Source: VRUE01 sp963737575
Lineage (GTDB): Bacteria > Actinomycetota > Thermoleophilia > Solirubrobacterales > 70-9
Reading direction: 5' to 3'
Length of the DNA: 64,000 bases
Assembly (NCBI GenBank): GCA_963737575.1
Contig: CAVTTJ010000008.1
Location: forward strand, 186,001 to 250,000
Both the position numbers and the translations under genes were made by a program. A model generated the notes under the pieces. The model did not search any database, was not told where the DNA came from, and saw only the letters and a list, made by a program, of their open reading frames with translations. Every line of letters begins with the position of its first letter. Within the stretch, counting starts at the first letter, position 1. This document shows positions 48,953 to 57,030 of this stretch, in pieces.

Positions 48953-50125
48953 GTGTCTCCAGAGGGCTCGGCGAACGGCAACGGCGCCGCCGGTCTTCCG
49001 CTTTTCACGACGCGGCGCCTCGTGCAGACGATTCTGCTCGTCGTCGTCCTGCTGGTCGCGATCTATTTCCTGTTCCCGAAGCTGGTCGGCCTCGGCGACT
49101 CGCTCAGCAAGCTCGGCGACGCCGATCTCGTCTGGGTCCTGGTCGCGATCGGATTCAGCGTCGCCGCGATCGCGACCTACATCGCGCTGTTCAAGGCGGT
49201 GGTCGGCGGCAAGGCGCTGCGGCTGACCTGGGGCGAGACCTACGAGATCAACATGGCCGGGGTCGCCGCGACGCTGCTCTTCTCCGCCGGAGGGGCCGGC
49301 GGGATCGCGCTCACCTACTGGGCGCTGCGCAAAGCCGGGATGGAGCGGCGCGACGTCGGGCGCAGGATGGTCGCCTTCCTCGCCCTCCACTACGCCTTCT
49401 ACCCGCTGGCGCTGATCACCTTCGGGATCCTCCTGCGGACCGGGGTCCTGCCCGGCAAGCACTCGGTCGAGCTGACGATCATCCCCGCGGCGGTTGCGGG
49501 CCTGATCATGGTCGGCGGGGCGCTGATCGCGCTGATCCCGACCGATGTCGGTCCGCGGATAAGCAGCCACTTCCACGGCGAGCGCACCCACGCGATCGTC
49601 GACTCGATCGCCAAGGTCCCGGCGACCGTCGGGGAGGGGTTGCGGTTCGCGCTGCGGCTCTTCACCCATCCCTCTCAGGGAGGGCTCGCCGTGCTCGGGG
49701 CCGCCGGCTTCTGGGCGGCGAACATCGGCATCCTCTGGGCCTCCTTCCGCGCCTTCGGGATCCAGGTCCCGATCGCGGTCGTGATCCAGGGCTTCTTCCT
49801 CGGAATGGTCGCCAACCTGTTTCCGCTGGCGCCGGCGGGCGTCGGCGCGGTCGACGCCGGGATGATCGGCGCCTTCGTCCTCTTCGGCATCCCCGAGGAG
49901 ACGGTTTTCCCGGCGATCCTGATCTACCGGCTGGTGGCCTTCTGGCTGCCGATCCCGCCCGGGATCGTCGCCTTCTTCCAGCTCCGGGCGAGGGTCCAGC
50001 GCTGGGAAGAGGAGGGGCTCCCGATCGACCGCCGCCCCCCGGCCCAGGTCGAGCCGGCGGCGGCAGGGGCCGAGCGTGGGCTCGAGGGCGGCGCGCTTGA
50101 CAGAGCGCGGTACTATAAAAAGTAA
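48953..50125 (+). CDS. Lysylphosphatidylglycerol synthase-type flippase/UPF0104 membrane protein
   Basis: A 390-residue integral membrane protein with about eight helices, including AGVAATLLFSAGGAGGIALTYWALRKAGMERRDVGRRMVAFLALHYAFYPLAL and the diagnostic NLFPLAPAGVGAVDAGMIGAFVLFGIPEETVFPAILIYRLVAFWLPIPPG. The soluble LPG-synthase domain of MprF is absent, so it is the flippase-like half only. GTG start ten bases after the PAP2 stop, so both may act on the same lipid. The C-terminal ~30 residues are low complexity. Confidence 0.9.
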   Translation: MSPEGSANGNGAAGLPLFTTRRLVQTILLVVVLLVAIYFLFPKLVGLGDSLSKLGDADLVWVLVAIGFSVAAIATYIALFKAVVGGKALRLTWGETYEINMAGVAATLLFSAGGAGGIALTYWALRKAGMERRDVGRRMVAFLALHYAFYPLALITFGILLRTGVLPGKHSVELTIIPAAVAGLIMVGGALIALIPTDVGPRISSHFHGERTHAIVDSIAKVPATVGEGLRFALRLFTHPSQGGLAVLGAAGFWAANIGILWASFRAFGIQVPIAVVIQGFFLGMVANLFPLAPAGVGAVDAGMIGAFVLFGIPEETVFPAILIYRLVAFWLPIPPGIVAFFQLRARVQRWEEEGLPIDRRPPAQVEPAAAGAERGLEGGALDRARYYKK

Positions 50126-50149
50126 AGTATTAGACTCCGGCGGCAGAAA

Positions 50150-51160
50150 ATGAGCGACGAGAAGAAGACAGAGAACGTGATCATCATCGGCGGCGGGCCG
50201 GCCGGCTACACGGCCGCCCTCTACACCGCCCGCGCCAACCTCGAGCCCCTCGTCTTCGAGGGATTCCAGTGGGGCGGCCAGCTTCAGAACACGACCGATG
50301 TCGAGAACTATCCCGGCTATCCCGAGGGCATCATGGGCCCGGAGATGATGGGACAGTTCCGCGCCCAGGCCGAGCGTTTCGGCGCCCGCCTCGTGACCGA
50401 CGACGTCGACCGGGTCGAGCTCTCCGACGGCGGCGTCCAGCGGGTCCACGTCGGCGAGGAGGAGTACCTGGCGAAAACCGTGATCCTCGCGATGGGGGCC
50501 GAGCCGCGCCGGCTCGGGGTCCCTGGAGAGCTCGAGCTCTCCGGCTGCGGGGTCTCGACCTGCGGCGTCTGCGACGGCGCATTCTTCAAGGACAAAAAAG
50601 TGATGGTGATCGGCGGCGGTGACTCGGCGATGGAGGACGCGATCTTCGTCTCGAAGTTCGCCTCCGAGCTGACGATCGTCAACCGCCGCGACGAGTTCCG
50701 CGCCTCGAAGATCATGAGGGCGCGGGCCGAGGAGCGACCCAATATCTCGTTCAAGACCCCGTTCGTCGCCGAGGAGTTCGTCGGCGGCGAGGAGAGCAGG
50801 CTGACCAAGGTCCGGCTGCGAAACGCCGAGACCGACGAGGTCGAGGACGTCGAGACCGAAGGGGCCTTCGTCGCGATCGGCCACATCCCGAAATCGGAGA
50901 TCGTCGCCGAGCAGATCGGAACCGACGAGGACGGCTACATCCTCACCGAGGGCCGCTCGACCCGGACCAACCTGGCCGGCGTCTTCGCGGTCGGTGACGT
51001 CGTCGACCGCACCTACCGCCAGGCGGTGACCGCCGCGGGTACGGGCTGCATGGGCGCTCTCGACGCCGAGTGGTACCTGCGCGACACGCCACCCTCGCCC
51101 GAGGCTCACTGGCAGCGTGGCGGCGAGCCGACCGAGATCGCGCCGACCCCCGGTTCCTGA
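50150..51160 (+). CDS. trxB: Thioredoxin-disulfide reductase
   Basis: A NADPH-dependent flavoprotein that reduces thioredoxin. FAD site IIIGGGPAGYTAALYTARANL, redox pair STCGVCDGAFF (Cys138, Cys141), NADPH site VIGGGDSAMEDAIFVSKFAS, and FAVGDVVDRTYRQAVTAAGTGC near the end. 336 aa. Upstream, inside the end of the previous gene, TTGACA (50097) and an AT-rich run TACTATAAAAAGTAAAGTATTAG provide promoter-like sequence, though spacing to a good -10 is poor. No trxA lies next to it. Confidence 0.96.
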   Translation: MSDEKKTENVIIIGGGPAGYTAALYTARANLEPLVFEGFQWGGQLQNTTDVENYPGYPEGIMGPEMMGQFRAQAERFGARLVTDDVDRVELSDGGVQRVHVGEEEYLAKTVILAMGAEPRRLGVPGELELSGCGVSTCGVCDGAFFKDKKVMVIGGGDSAMEDAIFVSKFASELTIVNRRDEFRASKIMRARAEERPNISFKTPFVAEEFVGGEESRLTKVRLRNAETDEVEDVETEGAFVAIGHIPKSEIVAEQIGTDEDGYILTEGRSTRTNLAGVFAVGDVVDRTYRQAVTAAGTGCMGALDAEWYLRDTPPSPEAHWQRGGEPTEIAPTPGS

Positions 51161-51164
51161 AACC

Positions 51165-51641
51165 CTAGACGAGCTTCTGGACGACGAAGGTCTTTGCCCC
51201 GCGCGGGGTCTCGACCTTGACGGTCTCTCCGACCCTCGCATCGCGGAGGGCGCGGCCGATCGGCGACTCCGCGGACAGGCGCCCGGCGGCGAGATCGGCC
51301 TCGGTCGAGCCGACCAGCGTCCAGGTGTTGACGGCGCCGCTGGCTTCGTCGAGGACCTCGGCGGTGAGGCCGAAGGCGAAGGCGTCGCCGGAATCCCCGA
51401 CCTCGACGACTTCGGCGTTTTTGAGCCGTTCGCGCAGGCGTTTGATTCGCGTCTCGAGGTGGGCCTGGTCCTCCTTGGCGATGTGATACTCGGCGTTCTC
51501 CTTCAGGTCGCCGAGCTCGCGCGCTGCCTTGATCCGCGCCGCAAGCGCCGTCCGCGCCGGGCCTTCCAGCTCCTCGATTTCCTTCTCGAGCGCGGCAACG
51601 CCGTCCTTCGTGATCGCCTCTCCGTCGGCCATGGGCGGCAC
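51165..51641 (-). CDS. greA: Transcription elongation factor GreA
   Basis: Rescues backtracked RNA polymerase by stimulating transcript cleavage. The N-terminal coiled coil (ITKDGVAALEKEIEELEGPARTALAARIKAARELGDLKENAEYHIAKEDQAHLETRIKRLRERL) has the acidic tip DLKENAEYH, and the C-terminal FKBP-like domain contains VGSTEADLAAGRLSAESPIGRALRDARVGETVKVETPRGAKTFVV. 158 aa, normal. AAAGG lies eight bases before the ATG. Confidence 0.96.
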   Translation of the reverse strand: MPPMADGEAITKDGVAALEKEIEELEGPARTALAARIKAARELGDLKENAEYHIAKEDQAHLETRIKRLRERLKNAEVVEVGDSGDAFAFGLTAEVLDEASGAVNTWTLVGSTEADLAAGRLSAESPIGRALRDARVGETVKVETPRGAKTFVVQKLV

Positions 51642-51689
51642 CTTTACAGATGCGCGCCGCCGGCGTCAGCGGTTGGCTAGGGTCGGGGC

Positions 51690-51977
51690 ATGGCCGGCTG
51701 CACCCACTACCGCGAAATCGAGCTCTACGAGCTCCCCGAGGAGATCGCCGGCTGCGAGGAGTGCCTGGCGCAGGGAATGCAGTGGGTCCACCTGCGGATG
51801 TGCCAAACCTGCGGCCACATCGGCTGCTGCGACAACTCCCCGGGGAAGCACGCGACAGCCCACAACCAGGAGACGGGGCACCCGATAATCCGCTCGGCCC
51901 AGCCCGGCGAGGACTGGAGCTGGTGCTTCGTCGACCAGGTCCTGTTCCGCGTCAGCCCGCCGCCAGACGCAGGGTGA
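51690..51977 (+). CDS. UBP-type zinc-finger protein (95 aa)
   Basis: A stand-alone Znf-UBP domain: CTHYREIELYELPEEIAGCEECLAQGMQWVHLRMCQTCGHIGCCDNSPGKHATAHNQETGHPIIRSAQPGEDWSWCFVDQVLF. The Cys/His set (CxxC, CxxCxxxxCC, H-x5-H) and the WxWC end match bacterial copies of the ubiquitin-hydrolase zinc finger. Bacteria lack ubiquitin, so the ligand is unknown. TAGGGT sits six bases before the ATG, a leaderless-type promoter. Its 3' end overlaps the convergent YWTD gene by 26 bp. Confidence 0.9.
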   Translation: MAGCTHYREIELYELPEEIAGCEECLAQGMQWVHLRMCQTCGHIGCCDNSPGKHATAHNQETGHPIIRSAQPGEDWSWCFVDQVLFRVSPPPDAG

Positions 51978-53487
51978 TCGACTTCATCCGCCGCAGCGGC
52001 GCGCCGCCGGTCGGCGTGTACGTGATTTTTACCCTCAGTTTCGATCTGCGTTCGCTCTGAAGCCTCCCCTTCGCCCTGCCCTTCGGCTTGACGACCAAAG
52101 TGCTGATGAGGACGTTGGCGCGTTCCTTCACCGTCACCTTCCGAAATTTCACGCCCTTGCCGGAGAGCGCGAGGGTGCCGGCACCTGAGACGCCGACGGG
52201 AAGCGACGCTGTGCCATTCCTGTGGTCGATCCTCGGTTCGCCCAGCTTGAAGCCGGCCGAGATGACCACCGGTGCGCTGTCCCTCGAGGTCGATCCGGCG
52301 GCGTTGGCCGCGGTGACCCGGCAGGCGTAGGTGCCGACCTCGGTGGCCGGATAGGAGCTGGTCGCGGCGTTTGATACTGGATTCCCGTTGCGGAGCCACT
52401 CGAAGGAGAGGGTGTGCGGCGCGCGGTAGAGGAACGACTCAAGCACGTCCGGCGCCCATGAGCCCTGCGTGCAGCTGAGCGTTCGCCTGTGCCGTTCGAT
52501 GACCGGCGCCCTGAGCGGAAGCTTCGCCCGGGTCGTGTCGCCGGACATCGGGAATGCGCCCATGGTTGGCGCGCCGGTGTTGACGGGATCCTGCTGCAGG
52601 ACCGGGTACGACGGATTGTCGACGGTGGCAACCGTCGTGTCGACGACGCCGAACGGCCCCCCCGGGTCGAAGCCGGAGAAGCCGATGATGTCGGATTGCT
52701 GCTCTGCCCAGTAGATCGTCCCCCGGAACGGATCGATCGCGATCCCTTCCGGCGGGTCGACGGGAAGCCCACGGGTGTCGACTTTGCCTCCGTTGCCGCC
52801 GTCCGCACTGGCGAACCCGATCGAGTTGCGGTTGGCCCAGTACACCCGGTTGGTAAGCGGGTCGATCGCGATCCCCTCCGGCATGTCGACTTCGGCCCCG
52901 GTCAGGTCGAGCGAGCCGCCTTCGCCGGTTCCGTCGAGGTTGGCGAAGGCGATCGGGTGGGTGCTGTCCTCGAAGTTCGCCCAGTAGATGCGGTTCTGCG
53001 TCGGATAGACGGCGAGGCCAACCGGTGTTTCGACGACCGCCCCGGTCGTGTCGAGTTCGCCTCCCCCCGAGCCGTCGAGGGCTGCGAAATAGACTGCGTT
53101 TTCGGTGAAATTCACCCAGTAGATTCGGCCGAGGCCCGGGTCGATCGCCAGGCCGATCGGATCTTCGACGGGGGCGGGGGCGGTGTTGAGGACGCCTCCA
53201 CCGGGGCCGTCGAGGTTCGCATACCGGATCGAGTAGGCCATCCCGTTGTGGTCGGCCCAGTAGATCTTGCCTGCGGCGGAGTCGATCGCCAGTCCCGCCG
53301 GGTGGTTGACGCTGACCCCGGTGATCGGAATCTCGGCGCTGTCTCCACCGGCGACGTTGGCGTGGGAGATGCTGTTGTCCCCTTCGTTCCCCCAATAGAT
53401 CTGGTCGCCGGCGCTCGCCGAGGCCGCGGTCAGCCCGACGACCGTCATTGCGAGGCAGGCGCAGCAGACCCAACGTAGGGCGTTCAT
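51952..53487 (-). CDS. Secreted YWTD beta-propeller protein with Ig-like domain, copy 1
   Basis: A 511-residue exported protein: a signal peptide (ALRWVCCACLAMTVVGLTAASASA), then about six LDL-receptor class-B-like repeats of ~42 residues built on GLAIDxxxGxIYWAD/N (six IYW/VYW strands are visible), then an Ig-like module (FEWLRNGNPVSNAATSSYPATEVGTYACRVTAANAAGS) and a C-terminal beta-stranded basic tail. Such propellers bind proteins or glycans outside the cell. It is 13 bases from a close paralogue of the same architecture, an evident tandem duplication. Confidence 0.85.
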   Translation of the reverse strand: MNALRWVCCACLAMTVVGLTAASASAGDQIYWGNEGDNSISHANVAGGDSAEIPITGVSVNHPAGLAIDSAAGKIYWADHNGMAYSIRYANLDGPGGGVLNTAPAPVEDPIGLAIDPGLGRIYWVNFTENAVYFAALDGSGGGELDTTGAVVETPVGLAVYPTQNRIYWANFEDSTHPIAFANLDGTGEGGSLDLTGAEVDMPEGIAIDPLTNRVYWANRNSIGFASADGGNGGKVDTRGLPVDPPEGIAIDPFRGTIYWAEQQSDIIGFSGFDPGGPFGVVDTTVATVDNPSYPVLQQDPVNTGAPTMGAFPMSGDTTRAKLPLRAPVIERHRRTLSCTQGSWAPDVLESFLYRAPHTLSFEWLRNGNPVSNAATSSYPATEVGTYACRVTAANAAGSTSRDSAPVVISAGFKLGEPRIDHRNGTASLPVGVSGAGTLALSGKGVKFRKVTVKERANVLISTLVVKPKGRAKGRLQSERRSKLRVKITYTPTGGAPLRRMKSITLRLAAG

Positions 53488-53500
53488 CGCACCCGTTGTA

Positions 53501-55033
53501 TCAGTGCTTGAGGCGCAGGGTGATCGACTTCGTCGCCAGGAGTGGGCTGCCGTTGGTCGGGGTGAATTCGATTCTCGCCTTCGCCTTCAGCCTCCCCTTC
53601 TTCTTCAGCCCCTTCAGCGACTTGCCCTTCGCCTTCACGACTATCGTCCCGGAAAGGGGAGCCGAGCCCCCGGAGGGCGATTGCAGTATCCGCGATTTGA
53701 AGGCCCTGCCCGAGAATGCGATGACGCCTGAGCCCGATGTCGCGACCGGGACTTTCGCGGTGCCCTTCTTTCTGTCCACGGTGGTTTTGCCGAGGGCGAA
53801 ATTAGCCTGGATGTTGGCGGGAGCGCTGTCCTGGGCGGTCGGCCCGGCGCCGTTCGTCGCCGTGACGCGGCACGCGTAGTCACCGACTTCGGTCGCCGCG
53901 TATGAGCTCGCCGTGGCCCCTGGGATCGGCCTTTCGTTGCGAAGCCACTGGTACGAGAAGGACTGCGGCGCGCGGTAGAGGGACGCTTCGTTGAGATCGG
54001 ATGCCCATGTCCCCTTGGTGCACTCGAATGTCTCGGCCTGGCTTTCGACGAAGGGCGGCGCGCCTTTGCCGGAGCTCGCAGGGACCGCAACTAACTTCGG
54101 CGCCCTGCTGATCGCCGGTGCCGCCGTGTTCACGGGCGTTTTCAGGAGTACCGGGAACGCGGGATAGCTCGGTTCGATGCCGGTGGTGTCGATCGCGCCC
54201 TGTCCTTCGCCGGTGAGGCTCGAGAAGCCGACCAGTTTCTCGGTGTGGCTGGCCCAGTAGACGCGATTGGCGGCGGCATCCAGCGCCAGTCCCTCGGGCT
54301 CGATCCCGGCCAGTTCGAAGCCCCCGCCTTCGCCGCCGGCGAGACTGGCGCTGCCGATCGATTCAGTGGCCGAGTTGCCCCAGTAGATCCGATGCGCGGC
54401 GCCGTCGATCGCCAGCCCGATCGGGGAATCGTCCGACGTCACGTCGGTGTCGAGGTCATCACCACCCGACCCGTCCAGGTTCGCGTAGGAGATCGAGTCG
54501 CTGGTGTCGAAGTCGTTCGTCCAGTAGAGGCGGCCGCCGGCGGGGTCGATCGCGACGCTGAACGGTTCGGAGACCGTCGCTCCGGCCGTATTCAGATCGC
54601 CGCCGCCGGATCCGTTCAGGTTGGCGTAGGAGATCGTGTCGGCCGGAGGCCCGGCGCCCGATTCCGAATTTGCCCAGTAGATCCGGCGCGCGGCGGGATC
54701 GATCGCCAGGCCCGAGGGGCCGGCGACGGTGGCGCCTTCTGTGTTGAGCAGGGCGGCGCCGCTGCCATCGAGGTTGGCGACCCCGATCGAGTCGGTGTTC
54801 CAGTTCGTCCAGTAGAGCTTGCCTTCGGCCGGGTCGAGGGCCATTCCATACGGGCCCTCGATCAGGTCGGCGGGGATCGGTAAGTCGGTGCCGCCGCCGC
54901 CGCCGATACCGGCATGGGAGATCGCCCCCCTGTCGTAGTCGACCCAGTAGACGCTGTCGGCGGCGACTGCGCGAGGGGCCGCAACCGAGAGGAGCGCGAT
55001 CGCGAGGCCGATAGACGAGATCCAACGGGTCAT
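53501..55033 (-). CDS. Secreted YWTD beta-propeller protein with Ig-like domain, copy 2
   Basis: A 510-residue paralogue of the downstream gene with the same order: signal peptide (SSIGLAIALLSVAAPRAVA), six YW-type repeats (DSVYWVDYDRGAISHAGIGG, GKLYWTNWNTDSIGVANLDGS, RRIYWANSESGAG, and so on), a linker with one Cys, an Ig-like module (SYQWLRNERPIPGATASSYAATEVGDYACRVTATNGAGP), and a basic tail ending ATKSITLRLKH. The two tails end in near-identical KSITLRL. Probably transcribed first of the two. Confidence 0.85.
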   Translation of the reverse strand: MTRWISSIGLAIALLSVAAPRAVAADSVYWVDYDRGAISHAGIGGGGGTDLPIPADLIEGPYGMALDPAEGKLYWTNWNTDSIGVANLDGSGAALLNTEGATVAGPSGLAIDPAARRIYWANSESGAGPPADTISYANLNGSGGGDLNTAGATVSEPFSVAIDPAGGRLYWTNDFDTSDSISYANLDGSGGDDLDTDVTSDDSPIGLAIDGAAHRIYWGNSATESIGSASLAGGEGGGFELAGIEPEGLALDAAANRVYWASHTEKLVGFSSLTGEGQGAIDTTGIEPSYPAFPVLLKTPVNTAAPAISRAPKLVAVPASSGKGAPPFVESQAETFECTKGTWASDLNEASLYRAPQSFSYQWLRNERPIPGATASSYAATEVGDYACRVTATNGAGPTAQDSAPANIQANFALGKTTVDRKKGTAKVPVATSGSGVIAFSGRAFKSRILQSPSGGSAPLSGTIVVKAKGKSLKGLKKKGRLKAKARIEFTPTNGSPLLATKSITLRLKH

Positions 55034-55072
55034 CCGCGTCGAATCTAATCAAAACCAGGTAGTGCCGATCGG

Positions 55073-56260
55073 CTATCCGTCCACTGCCGAGAGCAGCCGG
55101 GGGGCCGGCGCGTAGGCGTCGCCGAGGCGCTGCCTGAGGTCCTCGAGCAGGGCGACGGCGGCGCCGGCCCCGATCAGCTCCGAGAACCCGACCGGGCCGA
55201 GTGGCCAGTTGAAGCCGAGCTTCATGGCGGTGTCCATGTCCTCCGGCGCTCCGACCTCCTCTTCGAGGGCGAAGGCGGTCTCATTGGCGATCTGGGCGAC
55301 GAGGCGGGGAAGGACCTCGCCGGCGGCGGGATCGATGCGCGCCAGGTCTCCCGGGTCCAGTGTCGGCGCCCTGACGCCTGGGTCCGGGTCCTCGGCCCGG
55401 TGGCGGCCGTCGCCGTAGCGGTAGAAGCCCTCGCCGCTCTTGCGGCCGAGGCGCCCCGATTCCACCATCTCCGCCTGGATCGCGCTCGGCCGCCAGCGCT
55501 CGGGGTGGCCGCCCTGCTCGTAGAAGGAGCGGGCGACGCTGAGGTTGACGTCGAGGCCGATCAGGTCGATCAGCTCGAACGGGCCCATCCGGAAGCCGCC
55601 GGCGAGGCGGCAGACGCGGTCGATCGTCTCGGCGTCGGCGACTCCGTCGGCGAGCATCCGCAGCGACTCGAGCGAGAACGGGCGGGCGAGCCGATTGGCG
55701 ATGAAGCCGGGGGTGTCCTTGGCGCTGATCGGGGTCCGCCGCATCCGCTCGACGACCGCGCCCGCGGCGGCGAGCGCGTCAGCGGAGGAGGCGTCGGTCG
55801 CCACCACCTCGACCAGCTGCATCCGAGTCGGTGGATTGAAGAAGTGCATGCCGATGACCCGCTCCGGCGCGGGGGTCCTGGCAGCGATGTCGGTGACTCG
55901 CAGCGAGGAGGTGTTCGAGGCGAGGATCGCCTCCGGGCCGCAGGCCTCGGCGAGCTCGGCGAACAGCCCCTGCTTCAGGTCGAGGCGCTCGGGCGCCGCC
56001 TCGACGATGAGGTCGCAGCCGGCGAGGCCCTCGACCCCCTCGACCGTGGTGAGCAGGCCACCCGCCTGCTCGGCCTCGTCCTCGCTCCATCCCCTTCCCG
56101 CGCCCTTCGCCAATCCCGCGGCCGCGATCTCACCCGCTCGCCCGAGGACCTCGGGGTCGGGGTCCTGGATCCGGGTCGGGTACCCGCCGAGGCACGCCAT
56201 CGCGGCGATCCCGCTCCCCATCGTGCCGGCACCGACGACGCCGACGGTCTCGATGTTCAC
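55073..56260 (-). CDS. 3-hydroxyacyl-CoA dehydrogenase
   Basis: Oxidises 3-hydroxyacyl-CoA to 3-ketoacyl-CoA with NAD+. The Rossmann motif is VGVVGAGTMGSGIAAMACLGG, the catalytic His is in RVIGMHFFNPPTRMQLVEVV, and the domain signature is DTPGFIANRLARPFSLESLRMLADG. At 395 aa it is longer than the ~285-residue single-domain form because a second C-terminal 3HCDH domain is present (RLVAQIANETAFALEEEVGAPEDMDTAMKLGFNWPLGPVGFSELIG). It overlaps the enoyl-CoA hydratase stop (ATGA) and acts two steps after the acyl-CoA dehydrogenase in this operon. Confidence 0.94.
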   Translation of the reverse strand: MNIETVGVVGAGTMGSGIAAMACLGGYPTRIQDPDPEVLGRAGEIAAAGLAKGAGRGWSEDEAEQAGGLLTTVEGVEGLAGCDLIVEAAPERLDLKQGLFAELAEACGPEAILASNTSSLRVTDIAARTPAPERVIGMHFFNPPTRMQLVEVVATDASSADALAAAGAVVERMRRTPISAKDTPGFIANRLARPFSLESLRMLADGVADAETIDRVCRLAGGFRMGPFELIDLIGLDVNLSVARSFYEQGGHPERWRPSAIQAEMVESGRLGRKSGEGFYRYGDGRHRAEDPDPGVRAPTLDPGDLARIDPAAGEVLPRLVAQIANETAFALEEEVGAPEDMDTAMKLGFNWPLGPVGFSELIGAGAAVALLEDLRQRLGDAYAPAPRLLSAVDG

Positions 56261-57030
56261 AGTCCCCGGTACTTCGGCTCCCGCTTCTCGAGGAAGGCCC
56301 GCATCCCCTCGACCCGATCCTCGGTCGCCATCGCCAGCTCGTATAGCCGGCGCTCGTTCTCGATCCCGGCCGAGAGCGCGGTCTCCTCGGCGGTGAGAAC
56401 CGCCTGCTTCGCGAGCCGCACGGCGATCGGCGGCCGCTCGGCGACTGTGCGGGCAAGCTCGTGCGCCTCCTCCAGCCAGCTCTCCTTGTCCACGACCCGG
56501 TTCACGAGCCCCATCCGCTGCGCCGTCGCGGCGTCGAAGCGGCGGCCGGTGAGGACGTACTCCATCGCCAGCTGCTTGCCGACCGTGCGGGCGATCCGCT
56601 GCGTCCCGCCGCCGCCGGGGATGATCCCGAGCATGATCTCGGGCTGGCCGAAGAGGGCGCCCTCGGCGGCGACGATCATGTCGCAGGCGAGGGCGAGCTC
56701 GCAGCCGCCGCCCAGCGCGTAACCGGAGACGGCGGCGACGAGCGGGGTCTTGATCGCCGCCACCCGGCGCCAGAACGAGGCCGCCGGGTGGCGCAGCGCC
56801 TCGGCGAAGGTCCGCTCGCTCATCGCCCTGATGTCGGCACCGGCGGCGAAGACGTCCTCGGAGCCGGCGATGACGACGCAGCGGACCTCGGGGTCGGGGT
56901 CGATCCGCTCGAGCTCGGAGGCGATCTCCTCCATCATCTCCGGCGAGAGGGCGTTGCGCGCCTCGGGCCGGTCGAGTTGCAGCAGGGTGACGCCGAACTC
57001 GTCGGTCGAGAGCTCGATCAGGTCACTCAT
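56257..57030 (-). CDS. Enoyl-CoA hydratase/isomerase
   Basis: Crotonase-fold enzyme of 257 aa that hydrates trans-2-enoyl-CoA. The oxyanion-hole residues are in AAGADIRAMSE and AAVSGYALGGGCELALACDMIVAAEGALFGQPEIMLGIIPGGGGTQRIARTVG, which holds the two catalytic acidic positions. It overlaps the acyl-CoA dehydrogenase stop by eight bases and the dehydrogenase start by ATGA, so the three enzymes form one unit for fatty-acid or branched-acyl degradation. Confidence 0.94.
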   Translation of the reverse strand: MSDLIELSTDEFGVTLLQLDRPEARNALSPEMMEEIASELERIDPDPEVRCVVIAGSEDVFAAGADIRAMSERTFAEALRHPAASFWRRVAAIKTPLVAAVSGYALGGGCELALACDMIVAAEGALFGQPEIMLGIIPGGGGTQRIARTVGKQLAMEYVLTGRRFDAATAQRMGLVNRVVDKESWLEEAHELARTVAERPPIAVRLAKQAVLTAEETALSAGIENERRLYELAMATEDRVEGMRAFLEKREPKYRGL

